DNA of 5,435 nucleotides from Anaerolineae bacterium. Its GTDB lineage: Bacteria > Chloroflexota > Anaerolineae > DRVO01. The position numbers and the translations under genes are program-made. Location: NCBI GenBank assembly GCA_012719195.1, contig JAAYAV010000210.1:1-5435 (forward strand). Direction: 5' to 3'. Below the pieces are notes generated by a model that did not search any database, had not been told where the DNA came from, and saw only the letters and a list, made by a program, of their open reading frames with translations. Below, one piece after another: positions 1 to 5,435 of the stretch. Position 1 is the stretch's first letter. Each line of letters begins with the position of its first letter.

Positions 1-2667
1 GCGGGAGTGGCTGCTGCCCGGGTAGGGGTGATTCAGGACGGCCTGTGGTGGCTGGTTGTCCACCGTCACCTGCACGTTCGCCAGGCGCTCACCGCTGCCG
101 TGATCCACCACGGAAAGCTGGAGAGTGTAGAGACCGGCGAGCCCGGCAGTGTCCCAGTACTCCAGCACACCGTTTTCCACTTGGTGCCCGTGTTCGCTGC
201 CGATGCTCATCCACGCCGATGGGTTGAGGCCCTCGCCGTAGCGGAGCCGGAAGACGGCCTGATCCGGGACGCGCGCATTCCCGACGATCTCGACTATCCC
301 TCGCACGTACTGGTAGGGCCCCGGTGAGATGATGGCTGCCTCCTGAGCGGACGATCCCTCCTCAGGCAGAGGATCGTACTCGCTCGGCGGCTGCGGGATC
401 TCGGTCGTGCGCACCCAATCGGCCGCTTCCGGCGGGTAGATCGCGTAGACACGGTCCTCCACCAGCTCGGGCGGGGTGTAGACGGTGGCCAGTCGCCCCG
501 TCTCCTTGTTCACTCGAAACACCTGGTGCGAGGTACAGTAGGACGTTGGCTGCGTGCCCTCAACGAAGACTTCGTTGACGGTGTGGGAGCAGTGCTCCGT
601 GGCCAACTGGCCCGACAGCGTGCAGATGCGCGCCGTGACGACCCCGGGCGGCTGCTGGAAGCTCACCACCGGCTCACCCTCGTGTAGCCCCAGCATGATC
701 TCGTGGTAGATGGGCCCGGCACCGGTCGAGCCTAGCAGTCGGTTCATCTTGGTGCGATCGGCGTTGCCGATCCATACCCCCACGGCGTACTGCGGCGTGA
801 AGCCCATGGTCCAGGCGTCGGCGTTATCGTTGGTGGAGCCGGTCTTGGTTGCGACCTGGCGATCCGGCAGGATGAGGTTGTTGCCGCTGGCGCCGAAGGC
901 CGGAGCGCGGGCCGCCGGATCCGAGAGTACGCTCTGCAGGACGTACACGTATTTCTGCTCCACCACCTGGCGCACATCGGGCTGGGTGTACTGCTTGAGA
1001 ATGTTGCCTTCGCTGTCTTCAATAAGAAGGATGGCCACCGGATCCAGTTCGCGGAAACCGGGGCGCCGCTCCCAGGCGTTCACGGCCTGCCCCGCCATCA
1101 GGCCGTTGTTGGCCAGCACGCCGTAGGCGTAGACGTGGTCCAGAAGCTTGAGCTCCCGCGCGCCCAGGGCGGTGCTCAGGCCGTAGTAGTCGTCGGTGTA
1201 GCTGGTGATACCCAGGCGCCGCGCCATCTGCACCACGTTGGCGATCCCCACCATATCCATCAGCTTGACGGCAGGGATGTTGTAGGAGCAGGCGAGGGCA
1301 GAGCGCAGCGTGATGGCCCCATGGAAGTTGAGGTCGATGTTCATAGGCGAGTAGGGCTCGTTGGGCGGGTCCGGGAATGTGATGGGGATGTCCATCACCA
1401 CCGTGCCCGCGGTGTAGCCCTGCTCGAAGGCAGTCAGGTAGACGTAGGGCTTGAAGGACGAACCCGGCTGCCGGGGCGCGGTGGCCATGTTGACCTGGCC
1501 GTCGATCTCCTCGTTGTAGTAGTCAACGCTACCGACCATGGCCAGGATCTCGCCCGTCTGGGGCCGGATCACTACGGCGGCAGCGTTGTTGGCGTCGTTG
1601 GCGACACCGTACTCGGCGATCTTGCTGGCGGTGGCGGTCTCGGCCAGGCTCTGGATGTTCATGTCCAGCGTGGTGTAGACACGCAGCCCCCGCCGGTACA
1701 TGGCCTCGCCGTACTCCCGCTCAAGCAAGTCGCGCACGTATATGGCGAAGTGGGGTGCCTGCATCTCGTACCGCTCGGTGGACTGGCGGATGACCAGTTC
1801 CTCCTGCTTGGCGGCGTAGGCGTCCTCGGCTTCGAGGTAGCCCTGGCGCACCAAGGTGTCCAGCACCAGTTCCTGACGCGACTTGGCGATCTCGGGGTTG
1901 TCGATGGGGTTCATAGCCGGGTACTGCGGGATGAGCACCAGCATGGCCGACTCGGCCAGGCTCAGCTCCTGGACGTGCTTACCGAAGTAGACACGTGCCG
2001 CCGCCTCGATGCCGTAGGCGTGGTTTCCGTAGAAGTTGCTGTTGAGGTACCACTCGAGGATGCGGTCCTTGCCCTCGCGGCCGGGATAGCGGCGCGAGAT
2101 CTCCAAGGCCAGGATCGCCTCCTTGATCTTGCGCGAGTACTTGACCTCGTAGCGCTCCTCCGGGTCGATCAAGACGTTCTTGACCAACTGCACGGTGAGG
2201 GTGCTCCCGCCCTGGACGGACTCTCCCCGCAGGTTGGACAGGAAGGCGCGCCCAATCCCGAGGATGTCGATGCCCGGGTTGGTGTAGAAGTTCTTGTCCT
2301 CCATGGCCACCGTGGCCTGCTGGATGAAGGCGGGGATCTGGTCCAGGGTTACGTAGGTGCGATCTCCGCGCGGATCGGCCACTTCGTAGAGGAGATGCTG
2401 GCCGGTGCGGTCGTAGATTCTCACCGTCTTGAACTGCTGCTGCACCTGCTCGATGGCGCTGGGATCGGGGAGGTCGCGGGCGTAGTAGGCGTAGACGGCG
2501 ACGCCGGAGCCGATCACGAGAGCGATGGAGAGGGCGATGGCGGTGAAGAAGATGGCGACGCTGCCGGTGGCTATGCCGGCGGCCATTCCCGCGAAAAGGC
2601 CGGCACGGCTCCCGTTGCGTGGCCGGCGGCGCTTTCGTATGAGGCGTGCCTTAAGGTCTCTGTTCAT
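1..2667 (-). CDS. Class A penicillin-binding protein (bifunctional transglycosylase/transpeptidase), 3' end cut off
   Basis: The protein polymerises lipid II into glycan strands and cross-links the peptides, acting outside the membrane from one N-terminal anchor. The frame is open for 889 codons with no stop in the window, so the C-terminus is missing. Residues 1-22 are basic and cytoplasmic; about 24-62 are hydrophobic. The GT51 domain shows E123-D124 with F127, GGSTLTVQLVKN (153-164), R179-K180-E183 and ILEWYLN (203-209). The transpeptidase has all three motifs: S403-S-F-K406 (nucleophile S403), S461-Y-N463 and K608-T-G610, followed by VGVWIGN (629-635). After it come Cys682, Cys693 and Cys711, a Pro/Glu-rich linker (about 742-778) and an Ig-like beta domain (about 779-871); a second may begin at the edge. 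Oddities are Asn130 where the family usually has His, and Val159 where Gln is usual. ATG at 2667 is chosen because GGGAG precedes it and no upstream in-frame start fits. Family assignment is firm; the exact subclass is not. Confidence 0.96.
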   Translation of the reverse strand, partial: MNRDLKARLIRKRRRPRNGSRAGLFAGMAAGIATGSVAIFFTAIALSIALVIGSGVAVYAYYARDLPDPSAIEQVQQQFKTVRIYDRTGQHLLYEVADPRGDRTYVTLDQIPAFIQQATVAMEDKNFYTNPGIDILGIGRAFLSNLRGESVQGGSTLTVQLVKNVLIDPEERYEVKYSRKIKEAILALEISRRYPGREGKDRILEWYLNSNFYGNHAYGIEAAARVYFGKHVQELSLAESAMLVLIPQYPAMNPIDNPEIAKSRQELVLDTLVRQGYLEAEDAYAAKQEELVIRQSTERYEMQAPHFAIYVRDLLEREYGEAMYRRGLRVYTTLDMNIQSLAETATASKIAEYGVANDANNAAAVVIRPQTGEILAMVGSVDYYNEEIDGQVNMATAPRQPGSSFKPYVYLTAFEQGYTAGTVVMDIPITFPDPPNEPYSPMNIDLNFHGAITLRSALACSYNIPAVKLMDMVGIANVVQMARRLGITSYTDDYYGLSTALGARELKLLDHVYAYGVLANNGLMAGQAVNAWERRPGFRELDPVAILLIEDSEGNILKQYTQPDVRQVVEQKYVYVLQSVLSDPAARAPAFGASGNNLILPDRQVATKTGSTNDNADAWTMGFTPQYAVGVWIGNADRTKMNRLLGSTGAGPIYHEIMLGLHEGEPVVSFQQPPGVVTARICTLSGQLATEHCSHTVNEVFVEGTQPTSYCTSHQVFRVNKETGRLATVYTPPELVEDRVYAIYPPEAADWVRTTEIPQPPSEYDPLPEEGSSAQEAAIISPGPYQYVRGIVEIVGNARVPDQAVFRLRYGEGLNPSAWMSIGSEHGHQVENGVLEYWDTAGLAGLYTLQLSVVDHGSGERLANVQVTVDNQPPQAVLNHPYPGSSHSR

Positions 2668-2671
2668 GTGA

Positions 2672-2677
2672 CTCCCT
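2672..2677 (-). promoter_or_regulatory. Ribosome binding site of the penicillin-binding protein gene
   Basis: The minus strand reads AGGGAG here, 4 nt before the ATG at 2667. The spacing is somewhat short, but this is the only purine-rich Shine-Dalgarno candidate in the 42-nt gap after the GIY-YIG stop. It supports the chosen start. Confidence 0.6.
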
Positions 2678-2684
2678 GGACTCG

Positions 2685-2697
2685 CATCGAGGCGATG
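2685..2697. repeat. Small perfect inverted repeat in the GIY-YIG/PBP gap
   Basis: CATCG (2685-2689) and CGATG (2693-2697) form a 5-bp stem with a 3-nt loop, directly upstream of the ribosome binding site of the penicillin-binding protein gene. No T-run follows on either strand, so it is not a typical intrinsic terminator. A stem this short can arise by chance. Confidence 0.3.
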
Positions 2698-2709
2698 GGC
2701 CGGTCCGCG

Positions 2710-3039
2710 TCACCCTGAGCGCAGCGAAGGGTCTTCCCCTGTTCGGGGAGACAGATCCTGCCAGTCTTCACTCAGGTCTCGCCAGCCCGGGTTGCTCGCC
2801 TCTGTTGGCGCGATCTTCTTGGCCCGCAACCAGCCCTTGATCTGCTTCTCCCGGATGATCGCGCTCCGGATCTCGGTGGTGCTCTCCAGGTACACCAGGC
2901 GGTCTATGTTGTACCTGCTCGTGGACCCGGGCGCCAAATGGTGTCTGTGTTCGTGTACGCGACGCCCGATGTCGTTGCTGACGCGGGCGTGCAGAGTGCT
3001 GAAGCGGTTGCCCATGAGGTAGACGTACAATAGCCGCAA
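2710..3039 (-). CDS. Small GIY-YIG domain protein (YhbQ/UPF0213-like) with altered YIG motif
   Basis: This 109-residue protein resembles stand-alone GIY-YIG proteins, a nuclease fold whose cellular role is mostly unknown in this subgroup. The first motif is Y5-V-Y7. The site of the second (normally Y-I-G) reads H17-A-R19. Other family landmarks are intact: R26-R27, E30-H31, R63-E64-K-Q with the metal-binding Glu64, K68-G-W70, K74-K75, N83-P-x-W86 and RDLSEDW (87-93). The family usually ends near residue 95; residues about 99-109 are extra and come from repeat DNA. No ATG exists near the N-terminus. TTG at 3039 is preferred because GGAG lies 9 nt upstream; TTG at 3030 is the alternative. A stop at 3067-3069 limits extension. 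The gene lies 27 nt after the methyltransferase stop and 42 nt before the penicillin-binding protein start. G+C is about 62% by hand count, with no strong contrast. Whether it still cuts DNA is doubtful. Confidence 0.85.
   Translation of the reverse strand: MRLLYVYLMGNRFSTLHARVSNDIGRRVHEHRHHLAPGSTSRYNIDRLVYLESTTEIRSAIIREKQIKGWLRAKKIAPTEASNPGWRDLSEDWQDLSPRTGEDPSLRSG
2711..2732. repeat. REP-like imperfect palindrome overlapping the GIY-YIG stop codon
   Basis: The outer arms ACCCT (2712-2716) and AGGGT (2728-2732) pair, and inner GC (2719-2720) pairs with GC (2724-2725), giving an interrupted hairpin. The consensus type, CCCTGAGCGnAGCGAAGGG, is one I recall as a dispersed element in many bacterial genomes, including Chloroflexota; that is recalled, not searched. 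Here it supplies the last residues (DPSLRSG) and part of the stop of the GIY-YIG gene. Confidence 0.6.
2735..2749. repeat. Second stem-loop in the 3' end of the GIY-YIG gene
   Basis: TCCCC (2735-2739) and GGGGA (2745-2749) form a perfect 5-bp stem with a 5-nt loop, 2 nt from the palindrome at 2711-2732. Together they look like a two-hairpin repeat unit that makes up the extra C-terminal tail of the GIY-YIG protein. No U-run follows on the minus strand, so a terminator role is not supported. Confidence 0.45.
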
Positions 3040-3044
3040 ATGGT

Positions 3045-3058
3045 TTCGCTCCGCGCTC
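3045..3058. repeat. Possible degenerate inverted copy of the palindrome core, upstream of the GIY-YIG gene
   Basis: Read on the minus strand this is GAGCGCGGAGCGAA. It equals GAGCGCAGCGAA (plus strand, 2717-2728) apart from two extra G. The two copies point inward from either side of the GIY-YIG gene. The right copy also contains the GGAG used as ribosome binding site, and the match is short and G+C-rich, so chance is a real alternative. Confidence 0.3.
3049..3052 (-). promoter_or_regulatory. Ribosome binding site deciding the TTG start of the GIY-YIG gene
   Basis: The minus strand reads GGAG, 9 nt before the TTG at 3039. The spacing is normal, and it favours this start over the TTG at 3030 (18 nt away) and the internal ATG at 3015, which would remove the conserved YVY strand. 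Confidence 0.55.
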
Positions 3059-3066
3059 CACTCCGC

Positions 3067-3846
3067 CTACCCGGTTGGGATCTTCTCCAGTACCAGGAAG
3101 TGCGAGAGCCCGAAAGCCTGCAGGGGCGTCCGCTCCAGCAGGTAGGTGAGCGCCCGCACGGCGCCGGCAGCCCAGGGCCACTTGCGAGATATCTTGTCAT
3201 AACCGGGATAGATCTGCACATGATGGAGGACGCGGCACGGGAGGGGCTGCACGAGCCGCCGCAGGTCGCTGCGGGTGTAGGCGCGCACGTGTGGCGCCAG
3301 GCGATCCCGCCAGCGATCGGGCAGGTATCCCACCAGGGGTGTGTTGCCGAAGTGGTAGCGGCCGCGCCAGTAGACGCCGTGAGTCTCAAAGGGGTAGAGG
3401 CGGTTGGGGGCGAACACGAACACGCGCCCACCCGGGCGGGTCACCCGTACTGCTTCGGCCAGGGCCCCGGCGTCGTCACGGAAGTGCTCAATGACTTCAT
3501 GAAGCAGGACGGTACCGAAGGTCCCGCTCGGGAAGGGCAGTGTCTCGGCCTGAGATGCCGCCACCGCGCGACCTTCGGCGGCGGCCTCGGGCAGACTGAC
3601 CCAGTCCAGGTCCACCCCGAAAGTGCTCATTCCTTCGCGGCGGAAGCGCTCCAGGTAGACGCCCACACCGCAGCCCACGTCGAGCATGGGCGCGGGGGGC
3701 TCGGCCCAGTGGGGACGCATGAGGTCGAAGCGGCGTTCTTGCCCGAACCCCCAGACGTAGCTGGGGCGCCCTAGGCGTGCGCCGCGGAGGTCGTCGTCGG
3801 AGTGGAGCGCGGGTGGGTTCTGAGCGGCGGCGGGGCGCGGGCTCAC
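3067..3846 (-). CDS. Class I SAM-dependent methyltransferase (Methyltransf_11-like)
   Basis: This 259-residue enzyme transfers a methyl group from S-adenosylmethionine to an unidentified acceptor, probably in the cytosol, since no signal or membrane segment is seen. The Rossmann-fold motifs are in order: LDVGCGVG (55-62) binds SAM; GVDLD (77-81) gives acidic Asp79 for the ribose; AETLPFPSGTF (100-110) is motif II-like; LHEVIEHF (115-122) is motif III-like; RPGG (137-140) precedes a core strand. The C-terminal part, with PFETHG (152-157) and QIYPGYD (211-217), probably forms the acceptor site. The NPPY/DPPY motifs of DNA amino-methyltransferases and the PC motif of cytosine methyltransferases are absent, so a DNA-modifying role is unlikely. 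The GTG start at 3846 shares one base with the ftsK stop (TAGTG), which suggests translational coupling; GAGG lies 4 nt upstream. The next in-frame ATG, at 3720 (residue 43), falls only 12 residues before motif I. Substrate is unknown; lipid, quinone or glycan precursors are possible. Confidence 0.92.
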   Translation of the reverse strand: MSPRPAAAQNPPALHSDDDLRGARLGRPSYVWGFGQERRFDLMRPHWAEPPAPMLDVGCGVGVYLERFRREGMSTFGVDLDWVSLPEAAAEGRAVAASQAETLPFPSGTFGTVLLHEVIEHFRDDAGALAEAVRVTRPGGRVFVFAPNRLYPFETHGVYWRGRYHFGNTPLVGYLPDRWRDRLAPHVRAYTRSDLRRLVQPLPCRVLHHVQIYPGYDKISRKWPWAAGAVRALTYLLERTPLQAFGLSHFLVLEKIPTG

Positions 3847-5435
3847 TATGCCTCTTCGGTGTCGGGTTCGGGATCAGGATCCAGTTCGGTCTCGCTGTCG
3901 GGCTCAGGCTCGCTGTCAGTCTCAAGCAGAACGCTGTGGCTGCCGTAGGGGCCATCCACTTCCTTGCTGACGACACCGCGGGCGATAAGTGTCTCCAGGA
4001 TGCGGGCGGCTCGGGTATAGCCCACGCGCAGGTGTCGTTGGATCAGGGTGGTGGAAGCCCGCTGCTCCTGGACGATCGCCTCTAGGGCCTTGTCCAGCAG
4101 GTCGTCTTCGTCCTCCTCGTCGTCGGTGCTGGCGGACCAGAGCTTGGCCTGGACGAATTGATCGTCGCGGTCGAAGTCTACCCCCGATCTCTTCCAGTAT
4201 GCCACCAAGCGTTCGATCTCCGTGTCGGACACCCAGCAGCCCTGGGCGCGGACGGGCCGGTGTGATGAAGGTGACATGTAGAGCAGGTCTCCCCGGCCCA
4301 TGAGCTTCTCCGCTCCGGCGGAGTCGAGTATGACGCGGGAGTCGGTGTTCGACGAGACGTTGAAGGCGATGCGGGCGGGGAAGTTCGCCTTGATGAGTCC
4401 GGTCACGACGTCCACGGATGGGCGCTGGGTGGCGATGATGAGGTGGATGCCGGTGGCGCGAGACATCTGGGCCACACGTGCCAGAGCCGGCTCCACGTCG
4501 TACATGGCGTGCATCATCAGGTCGGCCAGCTCGTCCACGATGAGGACGATGACGGGCAGGGGGCGGTTGCCCTCGCGGCGCATGATATCGTTGTAGCTGC
4601 GCAGATCGCCGGCGCCGGCCTCGTGGAAGGCAGTGTAGCGGCGGTCCATCTCCCGCCCGGCCCACTTGATCGCTCCCACGGCATCGTCCGGCTCCGAGAC
4701 CACGTCTCCGATGAGGTGGGGGATGCCCCTGTAGGCGGCCAGCTCGACCTTCTTCGGGTCGATGAGAACGAAGCGGAGCATGTCGGGGGTGTTGCGGCAG
4801 AGCAGGCAGGAGATGATGGCGTTGACGGCCACCGACTTACCCGACCCGGTGGCGCCCGCCATCAGGAGGTGCGGCATGCGCGAGAGCTCGGCCAGCAGGG
4901 GGCGCCCGGAAACGCCCCTCCCCAGGGCGAGCGTCAGGGGAGAAGTGTGGCGCTGGAACTCGGGACTGGCGAGGACGCCGCCAAGGGAGACGGTCTGCAC
5001 CTGCCGGTTGGGCACCTCGACGCTGATCACGTCTCGGCCGGGCACGGGACCGGTGATGCGAACGCGCCGGGCGGCCAGCGCCAGGGCCAGATCGTTCTCC
5101 AGGCTCATAATCTTGCTGACGCGGACGCGAGTCCGACGAGCCTTACCGTCTGCCGACCGTCGCTCGTGGTATCCCGGCTGCACCCCGTAGGAAGTAATGG
5201 TGGGGCCGCGCTCCACTTGCACCACGTGGGCGGGGCTGGCCAGGGTGAAGAGCGTTTGCTCGATCAGGTCGGCGCGCTCGCGGATCTCCTCGTCGCTGAT
5301 CTCAACCGCCGCTTCGGGCTCGAAGATGCCGGTGGGGTCGGGCAGCTCCCAGTCGGACTCGGAGGCCAGCACCGCCGGCTCACGGACGATCGGCGGGACG
5401 CCGGCGGGCGCCGGGCGGGAGCGACCGCGACGAGC
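3846..5435 (-). CDS. ftsK: DNA translocase FtsK/SpoIIIE, N-terminus cut off
   Basis: FtsK is a hexameric, ATP-driven double-stranded DNA pump that moves chromosome ends through the closing septum. The visible part has 529 residues (numbered from the window edge) and stays open to the edge, so the N-terminal membrane segments and most of the linker lie outside. Residues 1-21 are an Arg/Pro/Ala-rich linker; GTG at 5372 (residue 22) is in frame but is not taken as the start. The alpha domain follows (about 45-130). The RecA-like motor has Walker A GATGSGKS (194-201), Walker B VIVLIVDE (295-302) and the family signature RATGIHLIIATQRPSVD (326-342), followed by SSNTDSRVILD (361-371). An acidic linker (about 437-446) leads to the winged-helix gamma domain (about 460-500, with LRVGYTRAAR), which in other species reads DNA polarity signals. 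After gamma comes an unusual Asp/Glu/Pro/Ser tail of about 25 residues. The stop overlaps the methyltransferase start by 1 nt. Confidence 0.97.
   Translation of the reverse strand, partial: ARRGRSRPAPAGVPPIVREPAVLASESDWELPDPTGIFEPEAAVEISDEEIRERADLIEQTLFTLASPAHVVQVERGPTITSYGVQPGYHERRSADGKARRTRVRVSKIMSLENDLALALAARRVRITGPVPGRDVISVEVPNRQVQTVSLGGVLASPEFQRHTSPLTLALGRGVSGRPLLAELSRMPHLLMAGATGSGKSVAVNAIISCLLCRNTPDMLRFVLIDPKKVELAAYRGIPHLIGDVVSEPDDAVGAIKWAGREMDRRYTAFHEAGAGDLRSYNDIMRREGNRPLPVIVLIVDELADLMMHAMYDVEPALARVAQMSRATGIHLIIATQRPSVDVVTGLIKANFPARIAFNVSSNTDSRVILDSAGAEKLMGRGDLLYMSPSSHRPVRAQGCWVSDTEIERLVAYWKRSGVDFDRDDQFVQAKLWSASTDDEEDEDDLLDKALEAIVQEQRASTTLIQRHLRVGYTRAARILETLIARGVVSKEVDGPYGSHSVLLETDSEPEPDSETELDPDPEPDTEEA
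3849..3923 (-). repeat. Low-complexity acidic repeat encoding the FtsK C-terminal tail
   Basis: This stretch encodes about 25 residues made almost only of Asp, Glu, Pro, Ser and Thr, in units such as SEPEPDSETE and DPDPEPD. At DNA level, near-copies of GGCTCGCTGTC recur on the plus strand (around 3889-3919), so the tail probably grew by short-repeat expansion. It lies after the last strand of the gamma domain and is not part of the usual FtsK core. Confidence 0.6.

Noticed and set aside
1135..2718. A 527-codon open frame on the plus strand, opposite the penicillin-binding protein gene
   Set aside because: Its translation is a low-complexity Val/Gly/Asp/His/Leu mix with no domain, and the opposite strand carries all class A PBP motifs. 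It is an antisense shadow caused by G+C-rich codon bias.
2735..2749. Stem-loop as an intrinsic terminator between the GIY-YIG and PBP genes
   Set aside because: The stem is only 5 bp, no T-run follows on the minus strand, and it lies inside the coding region.
2754..2776. Possible second arm of the repeat (GATCCT ... CTCAGG)
   Set aside because: These bases encode the conserved RDLSEDW end of the GIY-YIG family, so the resemblance is explained by coding sequence.
3026..3031. TACAAT on the plus strand, like a -10 box
   Set aside because: It lies in the GIY-YIG coding region, no plus-strand gene follows, and I see no paired -35 element.
3530..3537. GGGAAGGG on the plus strand, matching the E. 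coli KOPS pattern GGGNAGGG read by FtsK gamma
   Set aside because: One match to a seven-base pattern is expected by chance in a G+C-rich window this size, and the polarity signal of this lineage is unknown.
3040..3774. A 244-codon plus-strand frame opposite the methyltransferase
   Set aside because: No recognisable motif, and it lies fully antisense to a gene with intact SAM-binding motifs.
2710..3846. Methyltransferase plus GIY-YIG protein as a restriction-modification pair
   Set aside because: The methyltransferase lacks DNA-methyltransferase catalytic motifs and a target-recognition domain, and the GIY-YIG protein is the small YhbQ-like type with a degraded motif. Neither fits a known restriction system.
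5370..5372. GTG at 5372 as the true start of ftsK
   Set aside because: The frame stays open to the window edge with linker-like Arg/Pro/Ala residues, and a start here would leave FtsK without its membrane anchor.

Overview
The window is a compact, G+C-rich bacterial segment with four protein-coding genes, all on the minus strand. Transcription runs from the right edge to the left edge. In transcription order they are: a DNA translocase of the FtsK/SpoIIIE family (3846 to beyond 5435, N-terminus cut off); a class I SAM-dependent methyltransferase (3067-3846); a small GIY-YIG family protein (2710-3039); and a class A penicillin-binding protein (2667 to beyond 1, C-terminus cut off). Genes overlap by 1 nt or lie 27 and 42 nt apart. 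With no convincing internal terminator or promoter, they are best read as one operon-like unit. There is no non-coding stretch over 300 bases: the first 2667 bases are one open minus-strand frame with no stop.

The most likely source is a member of the Chloroflexota (for example an Anaerolineae-like lineage). This is inferred from memory of protein style: the penicillin-binding protein has an 'EDxxFxxNPG' variant of the glycosyltransferase motif and an Ig-like 'YGxGxNPxxW' domain after the transpeptidase. No 16S rRNA or other decisive marker is present, so the assignment is moderate at best.

ftsK and the penicillin-binding protein gene fit a cell-division and envelope theme: chromosome clearance at the septum, and peptidoglycan polymerisation and cross-linking. 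The methyltransferase is of the small-molecule/lipid/glycan type, with unknown substrate, and its start overlaps the ftsK stop. The GIY-YIG gene looks like the newcomer. It starts with TTG, its YIG motif reads HAR, and its last residues and stop codon are encoded by an imperfect palindrome of the kind dispersed in many bacterial genomes. A degenerate inverted copy of the palindrome core may sit just upstream of the gene.

I found no CRISPR array, tRNA, rRNA, insertion sequence or obvious new defence system. The most interesting spot is the GIY-YIG gene and the repeat fused to its end (2710-3058).
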